Shown: in pieces, positions 54,768 through 62,624 of the stretch
Layout: each line of letters begins with the position of its first letter
How positions within the stretch are numbered: position 1 is the first letter of the stretch
NCBI RefSeq assembly: GCF_014207595.1
Contig: NZ_JACHGY010000001.1
Coordinates: 3,044,836-3,108,835, forward strand
DNA length: 64,000 nucleotides
Source: Algisphaera agarilytica
GTDB taxonomy: Bacteria; Planctomycetota; Phycisphaerae; Phycisphaerales; Phycisphaeraceae
Direction: 5' to 3'
Made by a program: the position numbers and the translations under genes
Notes under the pieces: generated by a model
Databases searched by the model: none
Told to the model about the DNA's origin: nothing
What the model saw: the letters and a program-made list of their open reading frames with translations, nothing else

Positions 54768-55490
54768 TCAACGCGCTTCGGGAGGCTCGGATTCGGCCTG
54801 GGCGGAGGCGTCGGGGGCAAGCGAATCTGCCGTCTCCGATTCCGCCTCGGCGGGCATCACCGGTATCTGGACCTCGCTGTAGCGGTTGCGGGCGGGGACC
54901 ATTGGGCTGTTGTAACCCAGCAGGCGGGGCGGGCCCGCGGCGACCCATTCGGGGTCGGCCTCGAGGTGGCGTTCGAGCATGGCCAGAGCCTCGTTGATCT
55001 GCGAGCGGTCGGCGTTGCCGAAGAAGCCCAGGCTCAGCACCTGAATCGGCGGGAGGTCGACCACCTCCACGTTCACGTCGGTCCCGAGCTCGCCCATGTC
55101 CGGGTTCGCGTACATGAACAGCATGTCCATGCGGGCGACGCGCGGGTCGTCTTCGCTGGGCGCATCGAGGGTCATCTCCACGGGCGCGGTCATCGCGATG
55201 TCGTGACGTTGGATGTGGTTGAAGAGCTTGCGGAACGCGTTGCCTCCGTCGGCCCGGGCGGCGCGATAGGCGGGGTACACTTTGAGCAGGACTTCGTAAG
55301 CGGGCCCGGGCTGCGGGTAGCCCAGCGGCAGGTCCGCCTCGATATACACCGGCCGGGGCTCGGGGGCGGTGGGGCGGTCCGCGGCAGGCTCGTCGGGGGC
55401 AGACGCGGGTTCAGCCGAGGCGGGGGCGATCCAGACAAACAGGGCCACCGCAGCGGCCGTCGTCACGAGCATGGGGGCGTTCGCTTTCAT
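54768..55490 (-). CDS. SOUL-family heme-binding-like secreted protein
   Basis: 240 residues. The signal peptide (VTTAAAVALFVWIAPASA) is followed by a Pro/Ala-rich linker and a SOUL domain: YEVLLKVYPAYRAARADGGN, then FRKLFNHIQRHDIAMTAPVE, the family's most conserved stretch. A disordered Ala/Glu-rich C-terminal tail follows. SOUL proteins bind heme or related tetrapyrroles in some organisms; the ligand here is unproved. It lies in the periplasm or outside, divergent from the M16 peptidase gene with a 141-base shared upstream region. Confidence 0.87.
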   Translation of the reverse strand: MKANAPMLVTTAAAVALFVWIAPASAEPASAPDEPAADRPTAPEPRPVYIEADLPLGYPQPGPAYEVLLKVYPAYRAARADGGNAFRKLFNHIQRHDIAMTAPVEMTLDAPSEDDPRVARMDMLFMYANPDMGELGTDVNVEVVDLPPIQVLSLGFFGNADRSQINEALAMLERHLEADPEWVAAGPPRLLGYNSPMVPARNRYSEVQIPVMPAEAESETADSLAPDASAQAESEPPEAR

Positions 55491-55631
55491 GCAGAACTAT
55501 ACGCAGCCCGGCGGGTTTGGCCCGTTTATCGTGTAAATCGTCGATCCTGATCCCGAACCGGCCGAACGCTACACTCATTTGTCGCGTAGGGCTGTAGAGG
55601 CCGAGCCGGCCGAACCGATGGAAATCAGACC

Positions 55632-58496
55632 ATGATCAAACTCAACCGTAGTGTGGCCGCGAGCGTGTTGGCGATAAGCCTGATGACGACCGCCTGCCAG
55701 GAGAAGACCCTTTTGACCGACGCCTCGACCCCGCCCCCCGAATCGACCACCACCGCAACTTCTGAAAGCGAAGCCCAGGCCGCGCCCGCCGCCGAGGTCA
55801 ACGTGCTCCAGCAACGCGACGACCGCATCATCGTCGAGCTGCCCAACCGCATGGTCCTCGTCGCCCAAGACATCCCCACCGCCCCGGTCGTCTCGGTCCA
55901 CGCCTGGGTGAAGACCGGCTCGCTCTACGAGCAGGAACACGTCGGGGCCGGCCTGTCGCACTTCCTCGAACACCTGGTCTCCGGCGGGTCCACCACCAAC
56001 CGCCCCGAAGAAGTCTCCACCGCCACGCTCGGCAGCATCGGCGCTCAGACCAACGCCGCGACCAGCCTCGACACCGTCCGCTACTACATCAACACCACCT
56101 CGACCCACACCGCCACCGCGATCGATCTTCTCTCGGACTGGATGCAGAACAGCAGCATCGAAGAAGACGAGTACCAGCGCGAGCGTGATGTGATCCAGCG
56201 CGAGTTTTCCATGGGCCAGGGCGACCCGGGCCGTATCCACTGGAAGCTCACGCAGCAGGCCCGCTTCGCCGCGACGCCCGACCACCCCGGTGCCCACCCG
56301 ACTATCGGCTACATCGATGAGTTCATGGACATCACCCGCGACGAGCTCTACGACTACTACAAGCGCATGTACGTGCCCAACAACATGGTCTTCGTCGTGG
56401 CGGGCGACATCGAACCGCAAGCGGTGATCGATCAACTCACCACGCTGTGGATCGATGTGCCCACAGGCACGCTGCCCGAGCTGTCGTTCCCGATCGCTGC
56501 GCCGGGCAAAGCCGAGCCGGTGGCCGTGGAAGGCCCCGCCGCGATCGCCCGGGCGCGGGTCCGCCTGCTCTGGCCGGGCGTCAAGCTCACCAGCGAACAC
56601 GACTACGCCCTCGACTTGCTCTCGGGCATCCTCGGCGGCGGCGAGTCGTCCCGCCTCGTGCGCGACCTCCGCGACAACCAACAACTGGTCACCTCCATCG
56701 ACGCGTTCAACTACTCGGCCCACTGGGGCGAGGGCTTCTTCGGCGTCGACTACGAACTGGCCTCGCCCGACGCCGCCGACGCGGTCCGCACCGCGGTCAT
56801 GTCGCACATCGACCGCATCCGCCTCGAACCCGTCAGTGAGGAAGAACTGGCCCGCGTGAAACGCAAGACGCTCGCCCGTGTGCTCAATTCCGGGCAGTCG
56901 GCCGACGGGGTGGCCAGCTCCATCGCCAGCAACCTCATCAGCACCGCCGACCCGGACTACCTGGCCCACTACGCCGCCGCGGTGCAGGAGATCACCCCCG
57001 CCGACATCATGGCCGCCGCCAACGCGATCCTCGATCCCGACGCCGCGTCCGTCGCTCAGCTCAACCCCGCCGGTGAAGGCGAAGAGATCGCCTTCCCCAC
57101 CCGTCCGCCTGCCGTGGAAGACCAGCCCGGCGTCACCCGCGAGCCCATCGACCTGGACAACTACGGCCTGGTCGCCCTGCTCGAAGCTAACCTCGCCAAG
57201 CCCGGCGACGACGCCGAGCCCATCGCCGTCGGCGACACCCAGGTCCAAACCCTCTCCAACGGCCTGACCGTGCTCGTGCAACGCTCCACCGTCGTGCCTG
57301 CCGTGTCCATGCAGATCTACACCAAGGGCGGCCTGCTCGCCGACGACGCGGGGCGTGAAGGCGTGTCCAACGCGACCTACGCCATGATGCGTCGCGGCAC
57401 GACGACCAAGTCGGCCCAAGACATCGCCGTGGCGGTCGAAGACCTGGGTGCTTCGCTCAGCACCGGCAGCGGCAACAACACCGGCTTCGTCACCGCCTCG
57501 GCGCTCACCGAAGACTGGCCCGCCGTGATGGAACTCATGGCCGACGTCACGCTGAACCCGTCCTTCGACGCCGAAGAATGGGGCAAGCTCCAGCCGCGCC
57601 TGCTCGCCGCGATCGACCGTGCGACCGACCGCTGGTCCGGCGAACTCCGCAGCGAATTCCTCAAGGCCTACTACCCCGGCCACCCCTGGTCGCAGCTGAG
57701 TTCCGGCCGACACGAAGTCGTCGAATCGCTGACGCCCGATGACCTCCGGGCCTTCCACGCCTCACGTTTGAATGCCAGCGAATCGGTGCTGGCCGTGGTC
57801 GGCGATGTCGATCCGCAGGAAGTCTTCTCCCAGGCCGAGGCGTTGTTTGGCGGCATGCCCGCGACCGCCGAGGAAGCCTTCGCCTTGCCTCAACCCGATG
57901 CCCCCAAGCCCGGCCTCACGATCGTCGAGACCAACAAACCCATCGCCGCGGTTCAAGTTGGCTTTGGCCCGGGTATCACGCGTGACAGCGCCGACTACGC
58001 CGTGATCCAGGTGCTGTCCCGCGTCATCGGCGACTTCCCCGCGGGTTGGCTGCAACAGGAACTGCGCGGCCGTGGCCCGGGTCTGGTCTACGCCAGCAGC
58101 GCCGGGGCATCCTCCGGCCTCGTGCCCGGTTACTTCACGATGCTCTTTAACACCCAGGCGGATACGGTCGACGACGCACTCGAACGCACCCTCGCCGTCG
58201 CCGAGCGGGCCCGCACCGAACTGGTGGATGACGACACCCTCGCCCGCGCCAAAGCCAAGGTGCTCACCAACGAGTTTTTTGGCCGCCAGAGCAACAGCAG
58301 CCTCGCCATGGGCCAGGCCCTCGACCTGCTCTACGGCGTCGACGACCTCACCGGCCGCACCTTCCTCGCCGAAGTCGAGGCCCTCACCGCCGAAGACGTC
58401 CGCGCCGCGGCCCAGAAGTACCTCGGGGAGCCGACGGTCATGGTGGTTTGTAATGAAGAACTCGACGAGCAGCAACTGCTCGACCTGATCGATTGA
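55632..58496 (+). CDS. M16 zinc metallopeptidase, lipoprotein, two-repeat type
   Basis: 954 residues. The N-terminal signal ends in LMTTAC (Cys 22), a probable though imperfect lipobox. The first M16 half carries the inverted zinc motif HFLEH (110-114) with the third ligand Glu 191 in VIQREF, at the canonical spacing. The second half (LSNGLTVLVQRSTVVPAVSM, then EGVSNATYAMMRRG) is the inactive M16 copy that closes the chamber. So one chain holds both halves, as in pitrilysin-type fused enzymes. It should degrade peptides in the periplasm. It has no enzyme partner gene adjacent and converges on a small lipoprotein gene. Confidence 0.93.
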   Translation: MIKLNRSVAASVLAISLMTTACQEKTLLTDASTPPPESTTTATSESEAQAAPAAEVNVLQQRDDRIIVELPNRMVLVAQDIPTAPVVSVHAWVKTGSLYEQEHVGAGLSHFLEHLVSGGSTTNRPEEVSTATLGSIGAQTNAATSLDTVRYYINTTSTHTATAIDLLSDWMQNSSIEEDEYQRERDVIQREFSMGQGDPGRIHWKLTQQARFAATPDHPGAHPTIGYIDEFMDITRDELYDYYKRMYVPNNMVFVVAGDIEPQAVIDQLTTLWIDVPTGTLPELSFPIAAPGKAEPVAVEGPAAIARARVRLLWPGVKLTSEHDYALDLLSGILGGGESSRLVRDLRDNQQLVTSIDAFNYSAHWGEGFFGVDYELASPDAADAVRTAVMSHIDRIRLEPVSEEELARVKRKTLARVLNSGQSADGVASSIASNLISTADPDYLAHYAAAVQEITPADIMAAANAILDPDAASVAQLNPAGEGEEIAFPTRPPAVEDQPGVTREPIDLDNYGLVALLEANLAKPGDDAEPIAVGDTQVQTLSNGLTVLVQRSTVVPAVSMQIYTKGGLLADDAGREGVSNATYAMMRRGTTTKSAQDIAVAVEDLGASLSTGSGNNTGFVTASALTEDWPAVMELMADVTLNPSFDAEEWGKLQPRLLAAIDRATDRWSGELRSEFLKAYYPGHPWSQLSSGRHEVVESLTPDDLRAFHASRLNASESVLAVVGDVDPQEVFSQAEALFGGMPATAEEAFALPQPDAPKPGLTIVETNKPIAAVQVGFGPGITRDSADYAVIQVLSRVIGDFPAGWLQQELRGRGPGLVYASSAGASSGLVPGYFTMLFNTQADTVDDALERTLAVAERARTELVDDDTLARAKAKVLTNEFFGRQSNSSLAMGQALDLLYGVDDLTGRTFLAEVEALTAEDVRAAAQKYLGEPTVMVVCNEELDEQQLLDLID

Positions 58497-58516
58497 CCAA
58501 TTCGGGCCACGATTGC

Positions 58517-59071
58517 CTATTTGGGTAAGTCTTCGCGGAGCGAGCCGAAGAAAGCCCGAGAAGCATTAAGTTCTGCAATCTCGTCCCGGTAGGCTTCTGC
58601 TCCGAATGGCCGAACGCCTTCGTTGGTCACGATATAGGCTTCGTGCCAGTTGGCTTTAAGGTCGGTTACCGTGATGTGTTGAGTTTCTTCATCAATAGGT
58701 TCCAGCCACACTAAGCAATTGGGTTTGGGTTCAAACACCATCCTTGGTACAGATTTGTGATGATTGGCAACAATCGATACCAGCCTATTCCCCTTGGCGT
58801 CGGGGATGACGTAGACGTTCGACTTTACGTTATGGTGAAGAATTAGTCGGCCTTGCCGATACCAAGCCGGGCGATCGTTGTCGAATATTCCTCGGGTTGG
58901 CTCGAACGGCTCGGCGTCTGCACTTAATGCTTCGACCGCAGCCGCCACTGCTTCTTTTTTGCCATCCTCGACCGTTTCGTCAAACGTTTTGGTCTTCCGT
59001 TCGGGCGTGTGACAGCCCGCTAAAGACGCAAACGCTACGAAACAAAGCATCCATTTTAAATCGATCTTCAT
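58517..59071 (-). CDS. Lipoprotein of unknown function
   Basis: 184 residues with a clear lipoprotein signal (WMLCFVAFASLAGC, lipobox LAGC). An acidic/Lys-rich helix follows (TFDETVEDGKKEAVAAAVEA), then a strand-rich domain (RLILHHNVKSNVYVIPDAKG; QHITVTDLKANWHEAYIVTN). No family is recognised. Codon use is more A/T-rich than in its neighbours pgi and the M16 gene. It ends 20 bases from the convergent M16 stop and begins 17 bases after pgi, so it may be the second gene of a pgi transcript. Confidence 0.75.
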   Translation of the reverse strand: MKIDLKWMLCFVAFASLAGCHTPERKTKTFDETVEDGKKEAVAAAVEALSADAEPFEPTRGIFDNDRPAWYRQGRLILHHNVKSNVYVIPDAKGNRLVSIVANHHKSVPRMVFEPKPNCLVWLEPIDEETQHITVTDLKANWHEAYIVTNEGVRPFGAEAYRDEIAELNASRAFFGSLREDLPK

Positions 59072-59088
59072 AACTGCCCCGGTTGTGT

Positions 59089-60705
59089 TTAGTTTGCGAG
59101 GTACCCCGCGCCTTTCTTCCCGATCCGCTTGTTCGCGGCGAGGTGGGCGAGGGTGAGGTCGATGGTTTCGACCGCGTCGGCATCGCCGATCGCTTCGGCG
59201 ATCTGCACGGGGTTTTGTGGGGTGGCGGTCAGGGCGGCGACGGCCTTGGCTTGGACTTCCAGCACGGTGGCGGCGGCCTTCTTGCCCGCTTCGACGCCGG
59301 GCTGGTGGTAGGCGTTGATGTTCACCAGGGTGGCGTAGAAACCCACAGCCCGTTCGTACAACGCGATCAGCGCGCCGACGGTCTTCGCGTCGATCTTGTC
59401 GCAGGTGATGGTCATGCTGCCCCGGCCGTTCTCAAAGAGGGCGGTGCGGGTGCCCTGGAAGAAGCCGCTGAGGTAGTCGCCCGCGGTGACGCCGTCTTCG
59501 ACTTCGATGACGTTCTTGCCGGGGGTGGTGGTGTCTTGCAGGCCGACGATGAACGTGGCGAAGAAGTTGTTCACGCCTTCGCGGAGTTGTTGGACGTAGG
59601 CGTGTTGGTCGGTGCTGCCCTTGTTGCCGTACACGGCGATGCCCTGGTACACGGGGTTGCCGTCCAGGTCGTATTCTTTGCCCAGCGACTCCATGACCAG
59701 CTGCTGCAGGTAGCGCGACAGCAGGAGCAGGCGGTCTTTGTAGGGCAGCATGACCATGTCTTTTTCGCCCTTGCCGTTGGTCGCGAGGTGCCACATCAGG
59801 GCGAGCAGGGCGGCGGGGTTCTTCTTGGTGAAGGTCTTGCGGGTGATCTCGTCCATCTTCTGGGCACCGGCCAGAAAGTCGTCGATCTTGATGCCTTGCA
59901 GCGCCAGCGGCACGAGTCCGACGGTCGCCATGACCGAGGTGCGTCCGCCGACCCAGTCCCACATGGGGAAGATCTTGAGCCATCCCTCGCCCTTGGCGAC
60001 GCCGTCGAGCTGGCTGCCGTCGCCGGTGATGGCCACGGCGTGCTTGGCGAAGTCCAGGCCCTTGGCTTCGAAGGCGGCCTTGGCTTCGATCATGCCGTTG
60101 CGGGGCTCGGGGGTGCCGCCGGATTTGGAGATGACCAGCACGAGGGTGGACTTCATCTTCGCGCCCAGGCCGTCGAGCGTCCGGCGGATGCCGTCGGTGT
60201 CGGTGTTGTCGATGAAGTGGACCTTTATCTTGTCTTTACGCTTGATGCCGCCCAAAGCGTCGGCGAGGAACTGGGGGCCCAGGGCGCTGCCGCCGATGCC
60301 GATGGACAGCACGTCGGTGAACTTCGCGGCGGTCGCGGGTTTCACGGCCTTGGTGTGGACCGCGTCGACGAAGGCCTTGATGTCTTCGACGGTGTCGTGG
60401 ATGGCCTTGGTCAGGTCGGGCTCGGGGGCGAGGCCCGGAGCGCGGAGCCAGTAGTGGCCGACCATGCGGTTCTCGTCGGGGTTGGCGATCGCGCCGCTCT
60501 CGAGCTTTTCCATCTCGGCGTAGGCGTGCTGCATCGCGGGCTCCATCACGCGGAAGAAGCTCTTGCCGAACGGCATCCGGCTGATGTCCAGCGTCATGTT
60601 CAGCCCGGGCACCTTGCACAGGTTCTTGCGGTAGCGCGAGTACAGCTCGGCGGGCGAGAGATCGAAAACAGAAGCATCAACGGGCTGGGCGGTGGCGGTG
60701 GTCAT
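59089..60705 (-). CDS. pgi: Glucose-6-phosphate isomerase (Pgi)
   Basis: 538 residues. Pgi interconverts glucose-6-phosphate and fructose-6-phosphate. The SIS fold phosphate site is [20 protein letters not shown], with [20 protein letters not shown] as the second phosphate-contact strand. The catalytic Glu/His/Lys region includes [20 protein letters not shown] and, at the C-terminus, [17 protein letters not shown]. The [14 protein letters not shown] segment marks the bacterial short-hood subtype. It is cytoplasmic. Its start codon abuts a G-rich repeat, so the mRNA leader would be very C-rich. Confidence 0.95.
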   Translation of the reverse strand: MTTATAQPVDASVFDLSPAELYSRYRKNLCKVPGLNMTLDISRMPFGKSFFRVMEPAMQHAYAEMEKLESGAIANPDENRMVGHYWLRAPGLAPEPDLTKAIHDTVEDIKAFVDAVHTKAVKPATAAKFTDVLSIGIGGSALGPQFLADALGGIKRKDKIKVHFIDNTDTDGIRRTLDGLGAKMKSTLVLVISKSGGTPEPRNGMIEAKAAFEAKGLDFAKHAVAITGDGSQLDGVAKGEGWLKIFPMWDWVGGRTSVMATVGLVPLALQGIKIDDFLAGAQKMDEITRKTFTKKNPAALLALMWHLATNGKGEKDMVMLPYKDRLLLLSRYLQQLVMESLGKEYDLDGNPVYQGIAVYGNKGSTDQHAYVQQLREGVNNFFATFIVGLQDTTTPGKNVIEVEDGVTAGDYLSGFFQGTRTALFENGRGSMTITCDKIDAKTVGALIALYERAVGFYATLVNINAYHQPGVEAGKKAAATVLEVQAKAVAALTATPQNPVQIAEAIGDADAVETIDLTLAHLAANKRIGKKGAGYLAN

Positions 60706-60860
60706 GTTGGGGGCTTGGGGGTTGGGGGCTTGGGGTTTAGAAGTTGGGGGCTTAGGGGCTTGGGGGCTTAGTTTTGTGGTTCGCGATCAACTGCGAGGCG
60801 CGAGCTGTTGACGGGATTGGATGTCTTTGCCTAACACCCAACACCCAAGCCCCCAACACC
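60706..60860. repeat. G-rich repeat array and facing C-rich arm upstream of pgi
   Basis: From 60706, units like GTTGGGGGCTTGGGG repeat about four to five times to 60772. A facing arm of CCCAACACCCAAGCCCCCAA lies at 60837-60856. The G-tracts (several runs of 4-5 G separated by 2-3 bases) could form a quadruplex on the plus strand, the template strand of pgi. Confidence 0.75.
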
Positions 60861-60866
60861 TATTTC

Positions 60867-61340
60867 CTACGGTGTCTCGTCCGGCCAGACTAGCAGCCGG
60901 TGCCGTAGCCCGGTGTCCATATCGAGCATTTCCGCGAGGACGACCGGGAACGCGGCGTCGGGGGCGAGGAACGTTCCGACGGGGAACGGCTCGCGGTGTT
61001 CGTTGATCCAGCGGTTGAGGTCGAAGCGGTTGCTCGGGCCGATCTCGATGGCGGGCAGGTCGCGGACGTATTCCTGGTTCAGCCAAACACGCACATCCCG
61101 GTAGGGCTGCGCGGTGCGGTTGACGAAGGTGAGGTTGGGGCCCTCGCGGCGGACGACGATGTCCAGGTCCGGGCCATACGTGGCGTCGGCGGGGTAGTCC
61201 AGTGTAGCGAGTCGCTCGCGTTCTTCTTCCTGGCTCATGGTGAGCGGGGGGGTGCAGCCGGCCAGCAGGCAGAACGCCAGGCCCCCGGCAAGGGGCACCA
61301 TCCACGAGGCCAATCGACGACGAAGCGGGGCTAAACGCAT
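60867..61340 (-). CDS. Small lipoprotein of unknown function
   Basis: 157 residues from ATG 61340. A long positively charged start and signal (WMVPLAGGLAFCLLAGC) ends in the lipobox LAGC. The mature domain is strand-rich, with VVRREGPNLTFVNRTAQPYR and DVRVWLNQEYVRDLPAIEIG, an immunoglobulin-like pattern. The longer open frame extending to 62459 is antisense to dus and is not coding. The start codon is only 12 bases from that of dus on the other strand. Confidence 0.75.
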   Translation of the reverse strand: MRLAPLRRRLASWMVPLAGGLAFCLLAGCTPPLTMSQEEERERLATLDYPADATYGPDLDIVVRREGPNLTFVNRTAQPYRDVRVWLNQEYVRDLPAIEIGPSNRFDLNRWINEHREPFPVGTFLAPDAAFPVVLAEMLDMDTGLRHRLLVWPDETP

Positions 61341-61348
61341 ATCCAACC

Positions 61349-61354
61349 TATAAT
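61349..61354. promoter_or_regulatory. Shared -10 element between divergent lipoprotein and dus genes
   Basis: TATAAT, a perfect plus-strand -10, lies in the 12-base gap and overlaps the first dus ATG. Read on the other strand the same region gives CATTAT. No clear -35 is visible on either side. Confidence 0.4.
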
Positions 61355-62624
61355 GCCCGCCATGATCGTCCCGAGCAAACCCGCCCCCACCCCCGGAAGT
61401 GCCCCCGGAAGCACCCCGGCCCCGGAGAGCACGCCCGTCGGGTCGCCACCGCTCTCGCTGGGCGGGGTGGCGATCGATGCGCCGTTCTACCAGGCGGGCC
61501 TGGCGGGCTACTCCGACGCGGCGATGCGGATGGTCGCCCGGAAGCACGGCAGCCCCTACTGCATCACCGAGGCGATGCTCGACGCGTTCCTCATCGCCGG
61601 GGGCAAGGGGCTGAAGCACGCTGAGATCCCTGAGGGCGACCACCCGATCTGCGGCCAGCTCATGGGCAGCCACCCCGATGACATCGCCGCGGGGGCGAAG
61701 ATCCTCGTGGGGCTGGGCTACGACGTGGTGGACGTGAACCTGGCCTGCCCGGTGAAGAAGATCAAGAAAAAGTGTCGCGGCGGGCACCTGCTGAGCGTGC
61801 CCGAGGAGGCGATTGCGATCCTGGAGGCCGTGAAAGCGGCCGTGCCCGCGGGGTATCCGCTGACGACGAAGCTGCGCCGGGCCTACGACGACACGCCGGA
61901 AATGGAAGAGAACTTCCATCAGGTGTTCCAGGCGGCCATGCGTTTGGGCTACGCCGGGGCGACGGTGCACTGCCGAACGGTGCAGCAGAAGTACGTCGGC
62001 CCGGGGAAGTGGGAGAAGCTTGAGGAGATCGCGCGTCGCTACAAGCTCGGGAAGTTCAGCGAGCCGATTTCGGATTTGGGAATTGGGGTTTCGCAGCAAG
62101 ACAGCGACGCCCCGTCCGCCGCCACGCCATCGCTTGCGGCCCCAAATCCGAAATCCGAAATCCAAAATCCGAAATTCACCTTGGGCGGCTCCGGCGACAT
62201 CTGGACCGCCCACGACATCTTCCGCATGCTCGAACAGACCGGCGTCGACTGGGTCAGCGTCGCCCGCGGCTGCATCGGCAACCCGTGGATCTTCACCCAG
62301 GCCCGCGCGATCATGGCCAGTCAGGCCGCGGTCGCTCCGACCATCCACGAGCAACGCGACGTCCTGCTCGAACACTTCGACCTGTCCGTCCGCCTCCACG
62401 GCGAGGGCCAGGCGTCGCGCATGATGCGCAAGTTCGGCATCAAGTTCAGCCGCCACCACCCGCAGGCCGACGCGATCAAGCAGTCGTTCATTAAGGTCAA
62501 GTCCACCGACGATTGGCGCGCGGTCTTGGCCTACTACTACTCCCAGGACGGCCCGGGCGTCGAGGGGGATGCGGCCCTGCCTGAGGAAAGTAAAGCGTAT
62601 GAATCATGTGAAGCCAACGTTTAG
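61353..62624 (+). CDS. tRNA-dihydrouridine synthase (DusB-like)
   Basis: 423 residues (ATG 61353, or ATG 61362 if the mRNA is leaderless). Dus enzymes use FMN and NADPH to reduce uridine in tRNA. Signatures are APFYQAGLAGYSDAAMRMVA and the catalytic Cys 132 in DVNLACPVKKIKKKCRGGHL, with TLGGSGDIWTAHDIFRMLEQ at the FMN phosphate site. The N-terminus has a Pro/Ser-rich leader of ~35 residues. Residues about 238-275 are an in-frame insertion made of repeat DNA, between TIM-barrel strands. The family is normally ~320-350 residues. The 3' end overlaps the next gene by 26 bases. Confidence 0.88.
   Translation: MPAMIVPSKPAPTPGSAPGSTPAPESTPVGSPPLSLGGVAIDAPFYQAGLAGYSDAAMRMVARKHGSPYCITEAMLDAFLIAGGKGLKHAEIPEGDHPICGQLMGSHPDDIAAGAKILVGLGYDVVDVNLACPVKKIKKKCRGGHLLSVPEEAIAILEAVKAAVPAGYPLTTKLRRAYDDTPEMEENFHQVFQAAMRLGYAGATVHCRTVQQKYVGPGKWEKLEEIARRYKLGKFSEPISDLGIGVSQQDSDAPSAATPSLAAPNPKSEIQNPKFTLGGSGDIWTAHDIFRMLEQTGVDWVSVARGCIGNPWIFTQARAIMASQAAVAPTIHEQRDVLLEHFDLSVRLHGEGQASRMMRKFGIKFSRHHPQADAIKQSFIKVKSTDDWRAVLAYYYSQDGPGVEGDAALPEESKAYESCEANV
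62064..62175. repeat. Palindromic repeat inserted in the dus coding region
   Basis: GATTTCGGATTTGGG (62066-62080) and CCCAAATCCGAAATC (62141-62155) are perfect reverse complements, followed by further AATCCGAAAT-type units to 62175. In frame it encodes NPKSEIQNPK-like peptide. The rest of the gene remains open, so the insertion is tolerated. Confidence 0.8.

Noticed and set aside
55575-57758. 727-codon minus-strand open frame opposite the M16 peptidase
   Set aside because: The Gly/Val/Asp/His-rich translation is typical of antisense shadows in GC-rich DNA; the plus strand has the full HxxEH peptidase.
59083-60771. 562-codon plus-strand open frame opposite pgi
   Set aside because: Pgi motifs on the minus strand are complete; this frame is a GC-rich shadow.
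61341-62459. Extension of the small lipoprotein frame across dus
   Set aside because: It is antisense to the dihydrouridine synthase. The lipoprotein signal begins at ATG 61340.
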